From: Lanius collurio
Taxonomy: Eukaryota; Chordata; Aves; Passeriformes; Laniidae
Direction: 5' to 3'
NCBI GenBank assembly: GCA_020086605.1
Contig: JACBWW010000008.1
Location: forward strand, 26,735,441 to 26,799,440
Length of the DNA stretch: 64,000 bases
Shown here: piece by piece, positions 51,335-62,200 of the stretch
Layout of the letters: every line of letters begins with the position of its first letter
Numbering within the stretch: the stretch's first letter is position 1
Program-made: the position numbers and the translations under genes
Notes under the pieces: model-generated
Database searches by the model: none
Told to the model about the DNA's origin: nothing
Seen by the model: only the letters and a program-made list of their open reading frames with translations

Positions 51335-52130
51335 CCTGCGAATCAGCCTCAGAGACGGCGCAGCCCCAGCCACGTGCACCGAGCGCTCTGCAGGTGAAGG
51401 CGAAGCCATTCCTGTGTGCGGGCAGGCCAGCGCCAACTGCGGTGTGGGCAGCGGAACCGGGCGCGGCGAGAGCGGCACGACCCGCTGGTGCCTGCCTGAC
51501 CCTGCGTGGCGTGGGGTGGTGCCAGTCCCACAAACACCCAGCCAAGGAAGGTGGCACGTGGACGGCAGCGGCAATGGAGAGGAGTGTTGCAGTGCGGGGA
51601 ACCCTTACAACAATATATATGAAGCGATGGGGTTGGAAGGACAGATGAAGCCGTATTTTTGTAGATGTTCAGGGATGATTTTATTTCTCCAACCGCATGG
51701 CCGGAGTTTCCAAGCAGACTCCCCTCTGACCTTCTCCCCCACCCCAGCTCCCAGGTACCCAAACCACCCAATCAGGAACAGGTATGGGGCACACATGACA
51801 TGGGGACAGGGACACACCTCCACAGAGGAGCCGCTCAAAGCCCAGACTTGTGCCAACATGGAGCCGACTGCGGGCCGTGGAGGGGCTGCCAGGCCCGGCC
51901 GAGACACGGGCACGGCGCCAGGCAGTGGTGGTGCAGTGTGGCCAGAGGCAGCAGAGGCAGCGGCAGTGCAGCTGTGGCCAAAACTAAAGGTGGCCACAGT
52001 GGTGGCCCGCAAGGAGCTGAGCAGCATGGCCTGGCTCGGCCTGCCCGGCTCTGAATGAGACCCCGAGAAGTCAAGAGCCCATGGCCAGAGCGTGCAGGCA
52101 TGAGCAGCCCCGGCAGCCCCAGAGCGGGAT
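51335..52130 (+). other. CpG-rich cargo segment in the ERV
   Basis: CpG dinucleotides are dense, especially at 51335-51584 and 51850-52060 (runs such as GCGCGGCGAGAGCGGCACG), against an AT-rich surrounding. The reading frame is open for 242 codons on + and 188 on -. The source is unknown: captured host promoter or exon DNA, or a family-specific non-coding interior. There is a CTGCAG/GTGAAGG phrase near 51395 that could act as a splice donor. Confidence 0.6.
51585..51858 (-). mobile_element. Antisense solo LTR nested in the ERV cargo
   Basis: Read on the - strand the segment begins TGTTGGCACAAG and ends GCACTGCAACA, with AATAAA (+ strand TTTATT at 51680-51685) about 170-180 bp from its start. 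The text around that signal (TTGGAGAAATAAA, then CTGAACATCTA) parallels the enclosing element's LTR (CTGGAGAATAAA, then CTGAAACATCTA), and both end in CACTGCAACA. This suggests a related LTR family in the opposite orientation. A clean target-site duplication is not evident; only CTCC recurs near both ends. Confidence 0.5.
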
Positions 52131-52931
52131 TGAGCAAAAATGGAAGTGCAAGCAAGAACACAGCAAGGCAAAAAACAGCGGTGATATAGAGAAAAGAAAA
52201 AATCATCGTAGCTAAGGTTTTAGGGACAGTAAAATGATATAATGTCAAATAAAATTATAGTTTTATAATGAGATGTGACAACAAAGAAGACATATTCGTT
52301 CATCATACTGCCATTATGAAGAATAACCCCCAAAAATATATCCCAAGCTTAAGAGACAAAGTGGTAGATTTTTTAAGATTATACTAGGGAGGAAAGGCCT
52401 TCAAGCAGCGAACGTTACTGAGCCTGGTGGTGTTTCTGTGAAAGGCAATATATACGCTGCAAATCCTCACCCATTATAAGCAACCCATACAGTCTCCCTT
52501 ACCCAATCCTACCTTTTCCTTTTATTCTATGTCCTGTTATCCCCAGTGTATGCCTTATTTGTTTCTCCTACCCATGTTTTCCCTCACAAAACCATGCTTT
52601 TACCAATCCATTTACCAAAAATCCCTTTCCAATGCGGAGTAGGGGATGACAAGGGGGAGAGAAAGAATTAACTATTGTTGTTTAGAGTTCCAACAGGTAC
52701 AAATGGAAGAAACCCTTTCCTGCCTCAGTTCCCGTGATCAGAGAGCTTCCATCTCTCTCCTTCCAGCTCTGAGATGGTCCAGAAATGCTCTGTTTAGACT
52801 TTTTGGCACTCAGAGGGTGCCTTGCATTCTTTCGAAATTGTTTTTGTCGCTTTAAGTTTATTCTGTTTTTTCAAATGTTAAACTCTAAAACCCTTGGGAA
52901 AAACCTTGTTAATACAAACAAAAGGGTGAGG

Positions 52932-53231
52932 TGTTGGGGCTCTCGCCCTTCCCCTGGGAGGAATGACCTTTGTGATGGGAGCTTGCCCTGGAACATACAA
53001 GGTTTCCCTTCCCTCTTGTAACATGTACCCCAATCCTGTTCACCCTTGGTTGTTTTGTGTTCCCCTGCCCGGGAAGACCCTGGTTGTCCCATGATTGCTC
53101 AGTTCTTCAGCAGTTCCCTGGCCATGCAGCTGGAGAATAAATATCTCTGAAACATCTATCAGAAATTGTTCCCTGTTTCTTTCCACGGGCCTTGCTGTCT
53201 AATGCATGTTGCAGGACACCCCAGTGCAACA
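52932..53231 (+). repeat. 3' LTR of the non-autonomous ERV
   Basis: This 300-bp LTR starts TGTTGGGGCTCTC and ends AGTGCAACA, with AATAAA at 53136-53141. It is preceded by the polypurine run AAAGGGTGAGG. It aligns along its full length with 50565-50863. Differences cluster in the first third, around the GAACATACAAGG stretch. Confidence 0.9.
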
Positions 53232-53237
53232 GGGAAT
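53232..53237. repeat. Target-site duplication, right copy
   Basis: GGGAAT immediately follows the CA end of the 3' LTR and matches 50559-50564 exactly. Confidence 0.85.
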
Positions 53238-56200
53238 ATTGAAGAGATGTGCAAAAACGATGAACCAAGTAAACTCCACAATCTTGCTGGAAGGGAAATG
53301 GCTGTTTATGTTTCATTGCTGTACAGCTCTGCCATGCTGTCTTTATGGTGCACTGAAAGACAACATCCTTCTGGTTCTTCAGAAGGCTAAAGATTCTCTC
53401 ATCCTCCTCAGATTTCCACATAGATGTCCTAAAAATTTGGGGGAGTCACTGTGTCAACAAGATGTCCTGGCTTTCAAGGAGGAGCTGCCTATTGGTAATA
53501 ACTAGGCCATACCTCATTAGTCTCTTTATCATTGTCCTCCACAATCCTGGATGATGGAACAGCCATGCACAGAAGAGAAGAATCACTGAGATGCAGAGAG
53601 TACCAGCCAGGAAGACAGCAGAGAATGGAAAAGCTCTGTAAGACAGATACACACTGCAAAGATTAGTCAGCAAATAATAGTCAGTGAAGCACAAGGAACT
53701 GGAACCTTTCTCAGTGTAGTCAGACAAAGTCACACCAACTGGCAAATACAGTCTCAAAGAAAAATTGCAGAAAGAGTAATGTGGCAAATAGTCTGATGCA
53801 GGCATGCCCACAGATACTGACAGAAAGTTCCCGCTGTCAAAGTTACAAAGTGAACAAGGCAAGAATTTCTCTTGGCATTTAATATGAAGTTACTTGTCCA
53901 ATTTATGTGTGTAAACACTGCACAAACTGGACCTCAGGTTCATAGGCTTTTAAAAATGCATGCAATTGTGTTAAACAATTAGGTGCGAAAAATTCAATTC
54001 TAGATATTTCCATATTGCCCTGTGTAAGTAATTGGTTTTTCAGCTGGCTAGGCCAGCCTTTCTGTTTGATTTCACTTGAGTGCCCTAAGGAGATACAGAC
54101 TGCTCATTAACATGGAAAGAAGAAATATTTCTTAGTCTTTGTACTTCAAAGACTCCTATAAATAACACTGTTTCAGACTATATCTTGATACAGTCAGAGT
54201 AGGACGTAAGGTTTAGGTCATCATCTAAGATTCTGTTTCTCTCTATTTTTTAGATTTACAAACATGCTCTTAATTTTTGAAAACTTTTGTGTTGTTGATG
54301 TACAGTGTAAGTTATCTGTGGAGAGATGTGACAGACAGCAAATACAAGTAGTCTTAGCTTTGGTATGTCCAGATGAGGTCCATTTATTTAACAAAATTTT
54401 TCAAGAAGCAGTTCATTCATCTTTAGGTTAATAAGTCAAAGTCATTTTCTTCAAGGGCAAAAACAAATAAAGGGATGAAATGAGTTAGACCAGCTCATAC
54501 ACAGATTCCACATCACTGATGTGTCTTGCAATAATAACCCACAACCTCTGTTACGGAGATTTGTTACAACACAATGGCAGTGTGACAAAATCAAAAATCA
54601 CACTTATATTTTTATTAAAACAACACTGCCCAGGCTGGCAAATGTAAATGTCCATATGTGCACCAGGAAAGAAAGTGAAAAAGCACACACTGTTCATCTT
54701 TAGCTACGAGGAAAACATTTTCATGCATGAGGTGGCAACAATTTCCAGATATGATCTCAATGTCAAGGTCATGCTGGCTTTTGAAAAAAGGATCATGCTC
54801 AACTTCAGAGTGAGTAGTTCTTGGTGATTTGGTAAAAGATTTCACATGACCACTTCTTCTATTTTCAGTTTGCATCTGTACAAAATAAAGCATTTCACAA
54901 AAGGGTTTTGAATTAAGGCTTTAGGTACTTGATGTGGGTGGAAATTTTGCAGCATGAAATTTGCTTCAGAGAAATTATGTTGAGCTGACTTTTGGGATGT
55001 GCACCATGAGAATCCAAGACTCATGCTGAATGCAAGGCAGAAGGAATTAAGTGCTTTCCAGTCTCAGCAGCATGCCCATGACTCAGCTCAGCTGCAGTTT
55101 CTGGGGTATGTCTGGGAATGGAGCTCACATACACACCAAATCTCTGTAGTAGCTAGAGATGTGACCTGAGATTAAGTCAAATCCACACCTGCATGGCATT
55201 TAATTACAACAAATGGTGAGTTGTATAGTAGATTCACAGGTGTCAAGGAAAGGATTTCTGTGAGCCTCAACCCTGGCACCTGGATAACACAGGGTAACGA
55301 GGTTGTGATCATCTGACTTATAAGAGCATTAAAACAAAAGTACCGCTGAGTTCAGTGAGCTGATATACTTCTAGCAACTACAGTTTATTGCCTTTTGTTG
55401 CAAAACTTTCATGGAAAATATCCTCATTGATGAAGAGAGCTTGATTTTCAAGTATAGTTTGCTGAATTTGGGCCAGGGACATCATCTGGAGGTAATCAAG
55501 GCAATGGATTGCTGGTGTGAACAAATGACCATGACCCCACAGTTTACATATTCATGCTGAAGGAACCTTTAAGTATCCCTGCTGCTAGAGGTGAGTGCTA
55601 GAGCTCATGGGACAGCAGCTCTGGCTGGGGGAACCTCTGCACCTCTAAGCAAAGACAGCTACCCTGTACCCTCTCCATTTTGTGTCAAGAGCCTCAAACC
55701 TTCTACCTTCTTCCCTCTCACCATTACTCTTCCACAGCGTGAGCAGCTCGATCCAAGTCAGGAATGTGCCACTCACCTACTGTGCAGTAAGAAACAATAC
55801 TGTGCTGCTAAGAAACCTCCACTTAGCTCCAAGTCAGGAATATTGCACTTGGATCCTTGAAAATAATAAAACATATCTTTAGATTGCTGACAGGAACCCC
55901 TGAACGTTGTATTAATTGCTTTTTATTAATACTCCCAAACTAAAGTCTGTAAGATCAAAAATTCCTTCAGGAAGTAATGCCAGGCAGTCAGATTTCCAGT
56001 GTACTTGGAGTTTTGCCTCCTGTTGCTCTCAGGTGAAGCATGAAAGGACTAGGAACACTCATGCCACCAACCAAAGGACCCAGAGGACTGTTACCTCATT
56101 TTTACTGCATAAAGCAAAGCAGAGATTTATGTATGCATATGTATATGAACATAAGAATGCTATATGTATGAGGCCTTTGATTTTCTAGTGTGCTGTAAAG

Positions 56201-59200
56201 CAAATTCAGACATTAATTTAAATATGTGAAGATTTGACTGTGCAGCTTGGTGAGATATGGCCCTCATGGACAGATATCTGTTGAAAAATTAGTGAAGCCT
56301 TGGATTTTTGGTTGGCTTCACTCCATGCTGGGGTTTTCTCCAAAGTGGCCTGTGGGTCTCAGTGCCTGCTATTTCTGTGTTTTCTTTTAAATAAATGTAT
56401 GTTCTGATGCACGTAGAGTAAAAGTCAAATTTTCACCCAGGGCATGTGTTTCTAGGCACAGTCTGGAATTTGGAAATACTTTGGGCTACATGCTGGAAGG
56501 GAGGCTGTTCCATGGCATGCTGCCACATCTCTTTTGATTAGGAAGCTCACAGCTGGATAACTTCTGAAAACAGGAAGGTATGACAGCAAAACTTTATTTC
56601 AATTAAATAGGTCCTATGTAAACACAGGAATTCCACTGTCATCCCTGCTCCTTATCCTCAGCAGATTTTGCAAGGACAGACTGGCTGGGTGACAGGTCTG
56701 GTGGCTCTATGCTGGCCACAGGTCGCTGAGAGTAGGTTTCTGACCTAGCTCAGCTGGCAGCTGAACAAAATTCTCTGAAAAGTCACAACACAGACACTGT
56801 TAGCAGAATTTACTCTTCCTCTATGGATTTAGTAATTTCTTAAAATTTTCATGGAGACCTAGGGGAAGGCTTTCAACACATGGAACATCTTGCACATAAA
56901 ATGTCAACCACCTCCCCTTACTGCCAGTGGTTTGGGAAACAACAAATGACTGCCCTGTTCCCTCATGGCATGTGAGAAGAACAAGTGGAGTGAAACACAG
57001 GAGAGCAGGGGAGGAGACAGCAGAGAGTGAGGGCTGGAAGATGTTATGACGGGGAGTGGGACACTGGGGCTGGACTGGCAGAGTGTGGAGGAAGGGCAGC
57101 CCTTCAGGTACCGTGTGGGTGTGTGTTCAAGGCTAGGTTTTAACCTTAGAAGCCAGTGGATACTTTGGAAGCACTATCCCCCTTAAGCTCAAATGAAAAG
57201 CCCTAAAAGTAGATAAATTTAGCATATCAGCATTATTTTTAATGTGTGCTTCTGTTTGTTGGGGGCCTGGCTGAAGTCACTGAGCAGTGCCATTTTAAAT
57301 TCTGGCAGCTGCTGACTAGCAAAGTGTGATTCTTATTAATTGGTTTTTGTGTATGTCAAACATTATGAAAAAAAATTCAAAGATGTCTTTGGAACTGAAA
57401 AGAAGTATGTTCTTTCCTCGTTTCTGGTGAAAGAAATCACTTGTCTCAGACATATTCCCTCTCTTCTCACGGGGCAGTGGCAGCTGTCTTGTAGAAGGAA
57501 TTTGAAAGGCTGAGGACACCCAGTGAGCTGCAGGTCCCAAATCACCATAAAACTCAGTCTCACAGAGCAAAAAGGTGAAATTGAACCCTTGGTGTTCATG
57601 AAGCAGTGTTACATCATTTAATTCCATATTTAACTCACCTTTTAATCACAGTGATGCTTTCAGTGTCTGTATACTTACAATGCATTGCAGTTTGAACAAA
57701 TCTCATCAGAAGTTGCAAATATTCAGGTGACAATCAGGTAGAAGAAAATGAGAACCATATTTCAAAATTATCATTATTTAAGCTCTACTGTCTGTGCACA
57801 AAATTTTATAACAATTTCTTGATAATTTTAATCTTCATGCTTGCTGCTAACTCTCTGCTATGCAGTTCACAAATTAGTGGATGTTAGACAAGGTTTGTCA
57901 TCCTTACACAAATTTACCTGGGCTTTAATTACAGATAATTAAATTCTGTATTTCCACCATTGTGAAACCATTCTCACACTGCTGATAAATTCAGAAAAGT
58001 ACTTTGTACAGATGAATTAAAAATCCATCCTCAAATTTGCCCTTAATAGTTACACGTTGTTTAAACATACTGTGCAAACTGTGACTCCTTAGAACAATTA
58101 TACAGATCAGTTGCCTATATTTCTTTATAAACAATACTGAGATTAATTAGTTGGAATGGCTTCCTTTGCTTCGCCTCTGATGTCATGAAAATGCTCTTCC
58201 TTGGACAGAATAAACAAGAGTATCTGATATGCAAGCTAATATAATGTCCTTTATTTACATGATTGTAAATCCTGTTAGCTTTAAAACAATTTTGAATTTA
58301 GGAGAGAGCCAAAAAGGAGAATAACAAAGGAGAGAAGTGACCTCAGTGATTCCACGCTGACGTATCTTCAGCCTTAGAACTGCCATGGGAAGGTTGTGTT
58401 ATCAGTTGGCTTGGAAAACCTGAGTGCTGGCTCTGCCATTCTGCCCGGAGCAGGACATAAACAACTGCTAATTGTTTCAGGAGTTCATATTTTACCTGTA
58501 TCTCAGTAATTCTTTCTGTGTAGCATGCACAGGGTTTCAGACATACTGAACAGAGTTAATCCTTTAAAATGAACCAAACTGATGTTTCAGTGCTTCATCT
58601 TCTAACAGACTTTGTATTCAATACCCAAGTGTTTTAGGCATCTGTAACATCCATTAGTATTTTTTTCAGCTGCACATCACATTGGAAAAGTTGTTAATTT
58701 AAGTGTGTAAATGAGAAATAGAACCTCTTTCAAAAATGGTGATCATATTCCCTTTGAAAATATTGCTGGATGATACAAAAATGCCATGAAAGATCAGCCA
58801 GCTGGTGCTGTATTTGTGAGGGAGTGCTACCCAAGCTTAAGCTTAGGCTGGTTACCTAAGCACTCTTATTAGCTTATTTTGAAAAATGTAGGTGTTTGTG
58901 TTTCCTCACGATATCTACTCAAGAATGAGCATATATTATGAAAGTGGTGAGCTTTTAGCACACTTTGTGCTAAACTTATCTATTTGTACATACTTTGTGC
59001 TGAACACATGTATTTAAACATATATTTTCAGCTACTTTCCACACTGTGTTGTGAGATTGTTAAAGACCAACTCTTAAAGATTACAAATAGAGAACCAGGG
59101 TGGAAGCCAGATCCATATTATGAATGACAGAACTCTCAGTTTTTTCAACAGAACTGAATTTTCAGCCCAACCTTTGTCAAAGAAGAACTCACAGAAAAGT

Positions 59201-62200
59201 GGCTTTGAATTTTTTGTGTAAGATCCTGGGTTTGCCTCACCAGTAATTGGTTGAGATCAGGACTTCACATATACCCAGGCGTTTTTTTCTCCTATTGCAG
59301 TGCTTTAGATTTAAGTTTACAGAATAACCCAAATTATGTAAAGCTGGGGAATTGAAATTGTGTTCAAAGATATCCACACAGGTTAATATTTGTTTAGAGC
59401 TGATTTACTGTAACTTAAGTCATAGTGGTCTTTATTTTCAGATGTTGAAAAGCACAGAACAGCCATCTTGCCCAAGGTCTACCCAAACCTCCTTTCATCA
59501 GAACAATGAACACAGAACAGTGGCAGCATGACAGACATTTTACAAGTGCACAAATATTTTGATTTTGGGGACTTCAAAAATTGCCCTGTCCCCAAAGGTA
59601 ACTATTCCCTAATGCAGTGCATAATCTATTAATGGATGCTGAGGCAACGACCCACGTACTGAATTCAGCCCATTAAAGAGAATCATCTGGCCTATACCCT
59701 ATGTCCCAGGTGTAATAATCTGATTTTTTGCAGCCCCTGAGGAAGTTTGCCTGTCTGCATGAATTCTGTAGCACACATATGGTGAGCTATAGCTATGTTG
59801 GGTCTCCTACACCAGAATCTGTTCTTGTTCAGAAGGTCTGGTCAGAAAGGATAGTCACATTCAGGCTCTTCCTGCCTCACTTGCAGGGGGTAGAGGCCAC
59901 TGTTCTTGTAAAAGTATTGCCTTTCTTTAGTGAACATGTGATTTATGTGATTTACCATGGTAGATGCAGGATTAACTTTGCTGAAATTAGGAACATTCAC
60001 CCCATGATCTGTCACTCTTCCTTTCTAAGAAAGGCATGAGAAAATAACAATAGAAAAAGAAAGTTGTGGTTTCATCTTAAAAAAAAAAATTAGTGTGGTT
60101 TTTGTTTTCTCTCTCCCTTCATTTTTCCATGACAGAAATAGATAGAGTTACCATGGACCATATATTACAAAGAAATCAGAAACTGTTCAGAGACTTAAGC
60201 TCTTCCCAAAAAACGAGAAAAATATTTATGCATTAGAGAGCTTGTAATATTTAATTCTGTGTGGTAAATATTCTTCAATTAAAAAAAAACAAACAACCCA
60301 CTGGGAATTTCCAAGTATAAAGTTGGGTCTGAGTTGGGACATGTTAGACTTGTGAGTAATCAGAGGGTTCAGATTTATCATAGTGAAAAAATTAAAACTG
60401 GATTCAGTCTTTATAACTTTGCTGTAAATTTGCATTTTCCTTCTGGACTCCATGTCTCTTGAATGTTCCTGAATATTGTATAACTTTAGATACATAATAT
60501 AATTTTGATAGAATTGCCAAAGCCTATGCCATCTATAAGAATTAACACAAGTATATGTAGTTGTATTTAAAATTATTAATGTGCTCAATGTACATTAAAA
60601 CATTGAGAATTCTGCTAAAGTTAGCTTATTATGCAAACTGTTTTTCTAAAAGGAAGCTCACAAGAAATCTAAATGCACTTATTCTCATTTTGTTGTGGCT
60701 TTTCTTGTTGTGACTAGTCTTTAAGTGGGTGCTTCACTATTTTGCCCAGGCTAGTACCTATGGGCAAGTCTGTATGACACCAGGCTTAAAAGTCTGGTGG
60801 AAGAGAAGCTGCTGATCCAGTCACAAGTGAAAAAGTGCTTGTTCTGCATTTCCTCATCTCAGTTAACATTAAACCCATGGGCACACTCTTCTCTCCCCTT
60901 GCCTCCACCCATTAGCAGAAAAGGAATTTTATCTTTCTGCTTTGTTTTCTGCTTTCTGCACCAAATGTTTAGCAGAGTCCTGTAACCTTTTCCAGCTACA
61001 AGAAAAACTGGACGATAGATTCAAATGTTTTTATTTGCAAAGACTGTTTTTCCCGCATGAGAGAAGAGACAATTTTTTTTATTTTTTAATTTTTTTTACT
61101 GTAGTGAGTCCCATTCCAGCCAGCTCTAAGTCCCCTAACTTGATTGTGTAGATTCCTGTTTTGTTCTTTGGTGTTTAGTTCTTGAGGGAATATTTTGAGT
61201 TGGTTTGTAGTAAATGCCATTGAGTTTCTGTTTGTGTTTGCTGTGTTTGTGTTTTCTGTTGGTGTCCTTCACTGATGTAGTATTCATTCAACAGAAAAGC
61301 ATAATTTATCCTTACAGATTTGCTGAAGGAGACCTGTGCACTGCAGTCATTATCTTTACAAGGTTTAGCTCATGCATGTTATCACCCACTCTGGGGAATG
61401 AGAGACAATAAACAATAGACAGAAAGCAGTGTGAGGATTACTAGAAAATCTTGAAACTTTATGGAATACTGCCATGCAAAATGGTGTTCAGTTTCATGTG
61501 CAAAACAGGTACTTTTGACAGGATTAAGTATTCTAAGATTTTCAGAAAGTATTTGGGTAAGAAATTGAAATATTTACCTGTTTATTTTTATGTATATAAA
61601 ACTTGCTTGTTTTCACTCTAATTTTTTTAGATTTATTTTTTTGTCTGTTTGCTTTAGTATTTGCTTTATTTTAATATTGTATATTCTTTTATCAGATGAT
61701 GAATTGCACTCTATAACCATCTGAGTTATGTGTGCTGTTCACTATCTTGACCCAGGAACAGGCCTGGACATGACATGATGTAGCAGCCAGGCATGCTGTC
61801 CTAAGGGCTCATAATTAGTGCAGGACATTAGTAATTGGAATGCCACAGTTTCATGGGTCTGCTATGTGGTCTAGGACAACTTTTTAACCTCTTTCCTTCA
61901 GTCTTGGAGCTCAGAAGATGCAATACTTCAGACCTATGTATTTCCACGTGGAAAAATCCCACCAATTTCTGAGTTTCTTGGTGGTACATCAAAGACAATT
62001 TGGTCTCCAAGAACATAAAGAGGGACAAGGGAATAGAAAGTTGTTCATTCAAGACTTGGCTGGAATCTAGGGTTTAGTTTGTTGGGTAAGGTCCTTAATC
62101 TCTCTAATCCTCTAAATGTGGAGTAAAGATAATGTGGTATTCCTTCTCCCATCTTCTTTTTGTTGATGGTTATTTATGTGATACCTCTTTTCTGTCAGTT

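Larger units (their letters stand above)
50864..52931 (+). other. ERV interior without recognisable retroviral genes
   Basis: The first ~450 bp is AT-rich leader-like sequence with a 14-bp hairpin at 51077-51108. From about 51335 to 52130 the composition changes abruptly to GC- and CpG-rich, with long ORFs on both strands and an antisense LTR in the middle. The last 800 bp is AT-rich again and ends in a polypurine tract at 52921-52931. The 242-codon ORF at 51330-52058 (+) crosses the antisense LTR and has no recognisable domain. GC-rich DNA has few stops, so I do not call it a gene. Confidence 0.7.
50565..53231 (+). mobile_element. Non-autonomous LTR retroelement (class II/ERVK-like), with LTRs, interior and TSD
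   Basis: Two direct ~300-bp repeats (50565-50863 and 52932-53231) start TGTTGGGGC and end TGCAACA. They flank a 2068-bp interior. The six bases GGGAAT occur immediately before the first LTR (50559-50564) and immediately after the second (53232-53237), a clean 6-bp target-site duplication that marks a complete insertion. A 6-bp duplication is usual for alpha/betaretrovirus-like elements. A purine-rich AAAGGGTGAGG precedes the 3' LTR as a polypurine tract. I recognise no gag, protease, reverse transcriptase, integrase or env in the interior, so it must have been mobilised by another element. The LTRs differ at roughly 35-40 of 300 positions by my alignment, so it is not recent. Confidence 0.85.

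Noticed and set aside
51330..52058. 242-codon ORF as a captured protein gene
   Set aside because: It runs through an antisense LTR, overlaps long ORFs on the other strand, and has no domain; the openness is explained by high GC. Kept only as part of the cargo finding.
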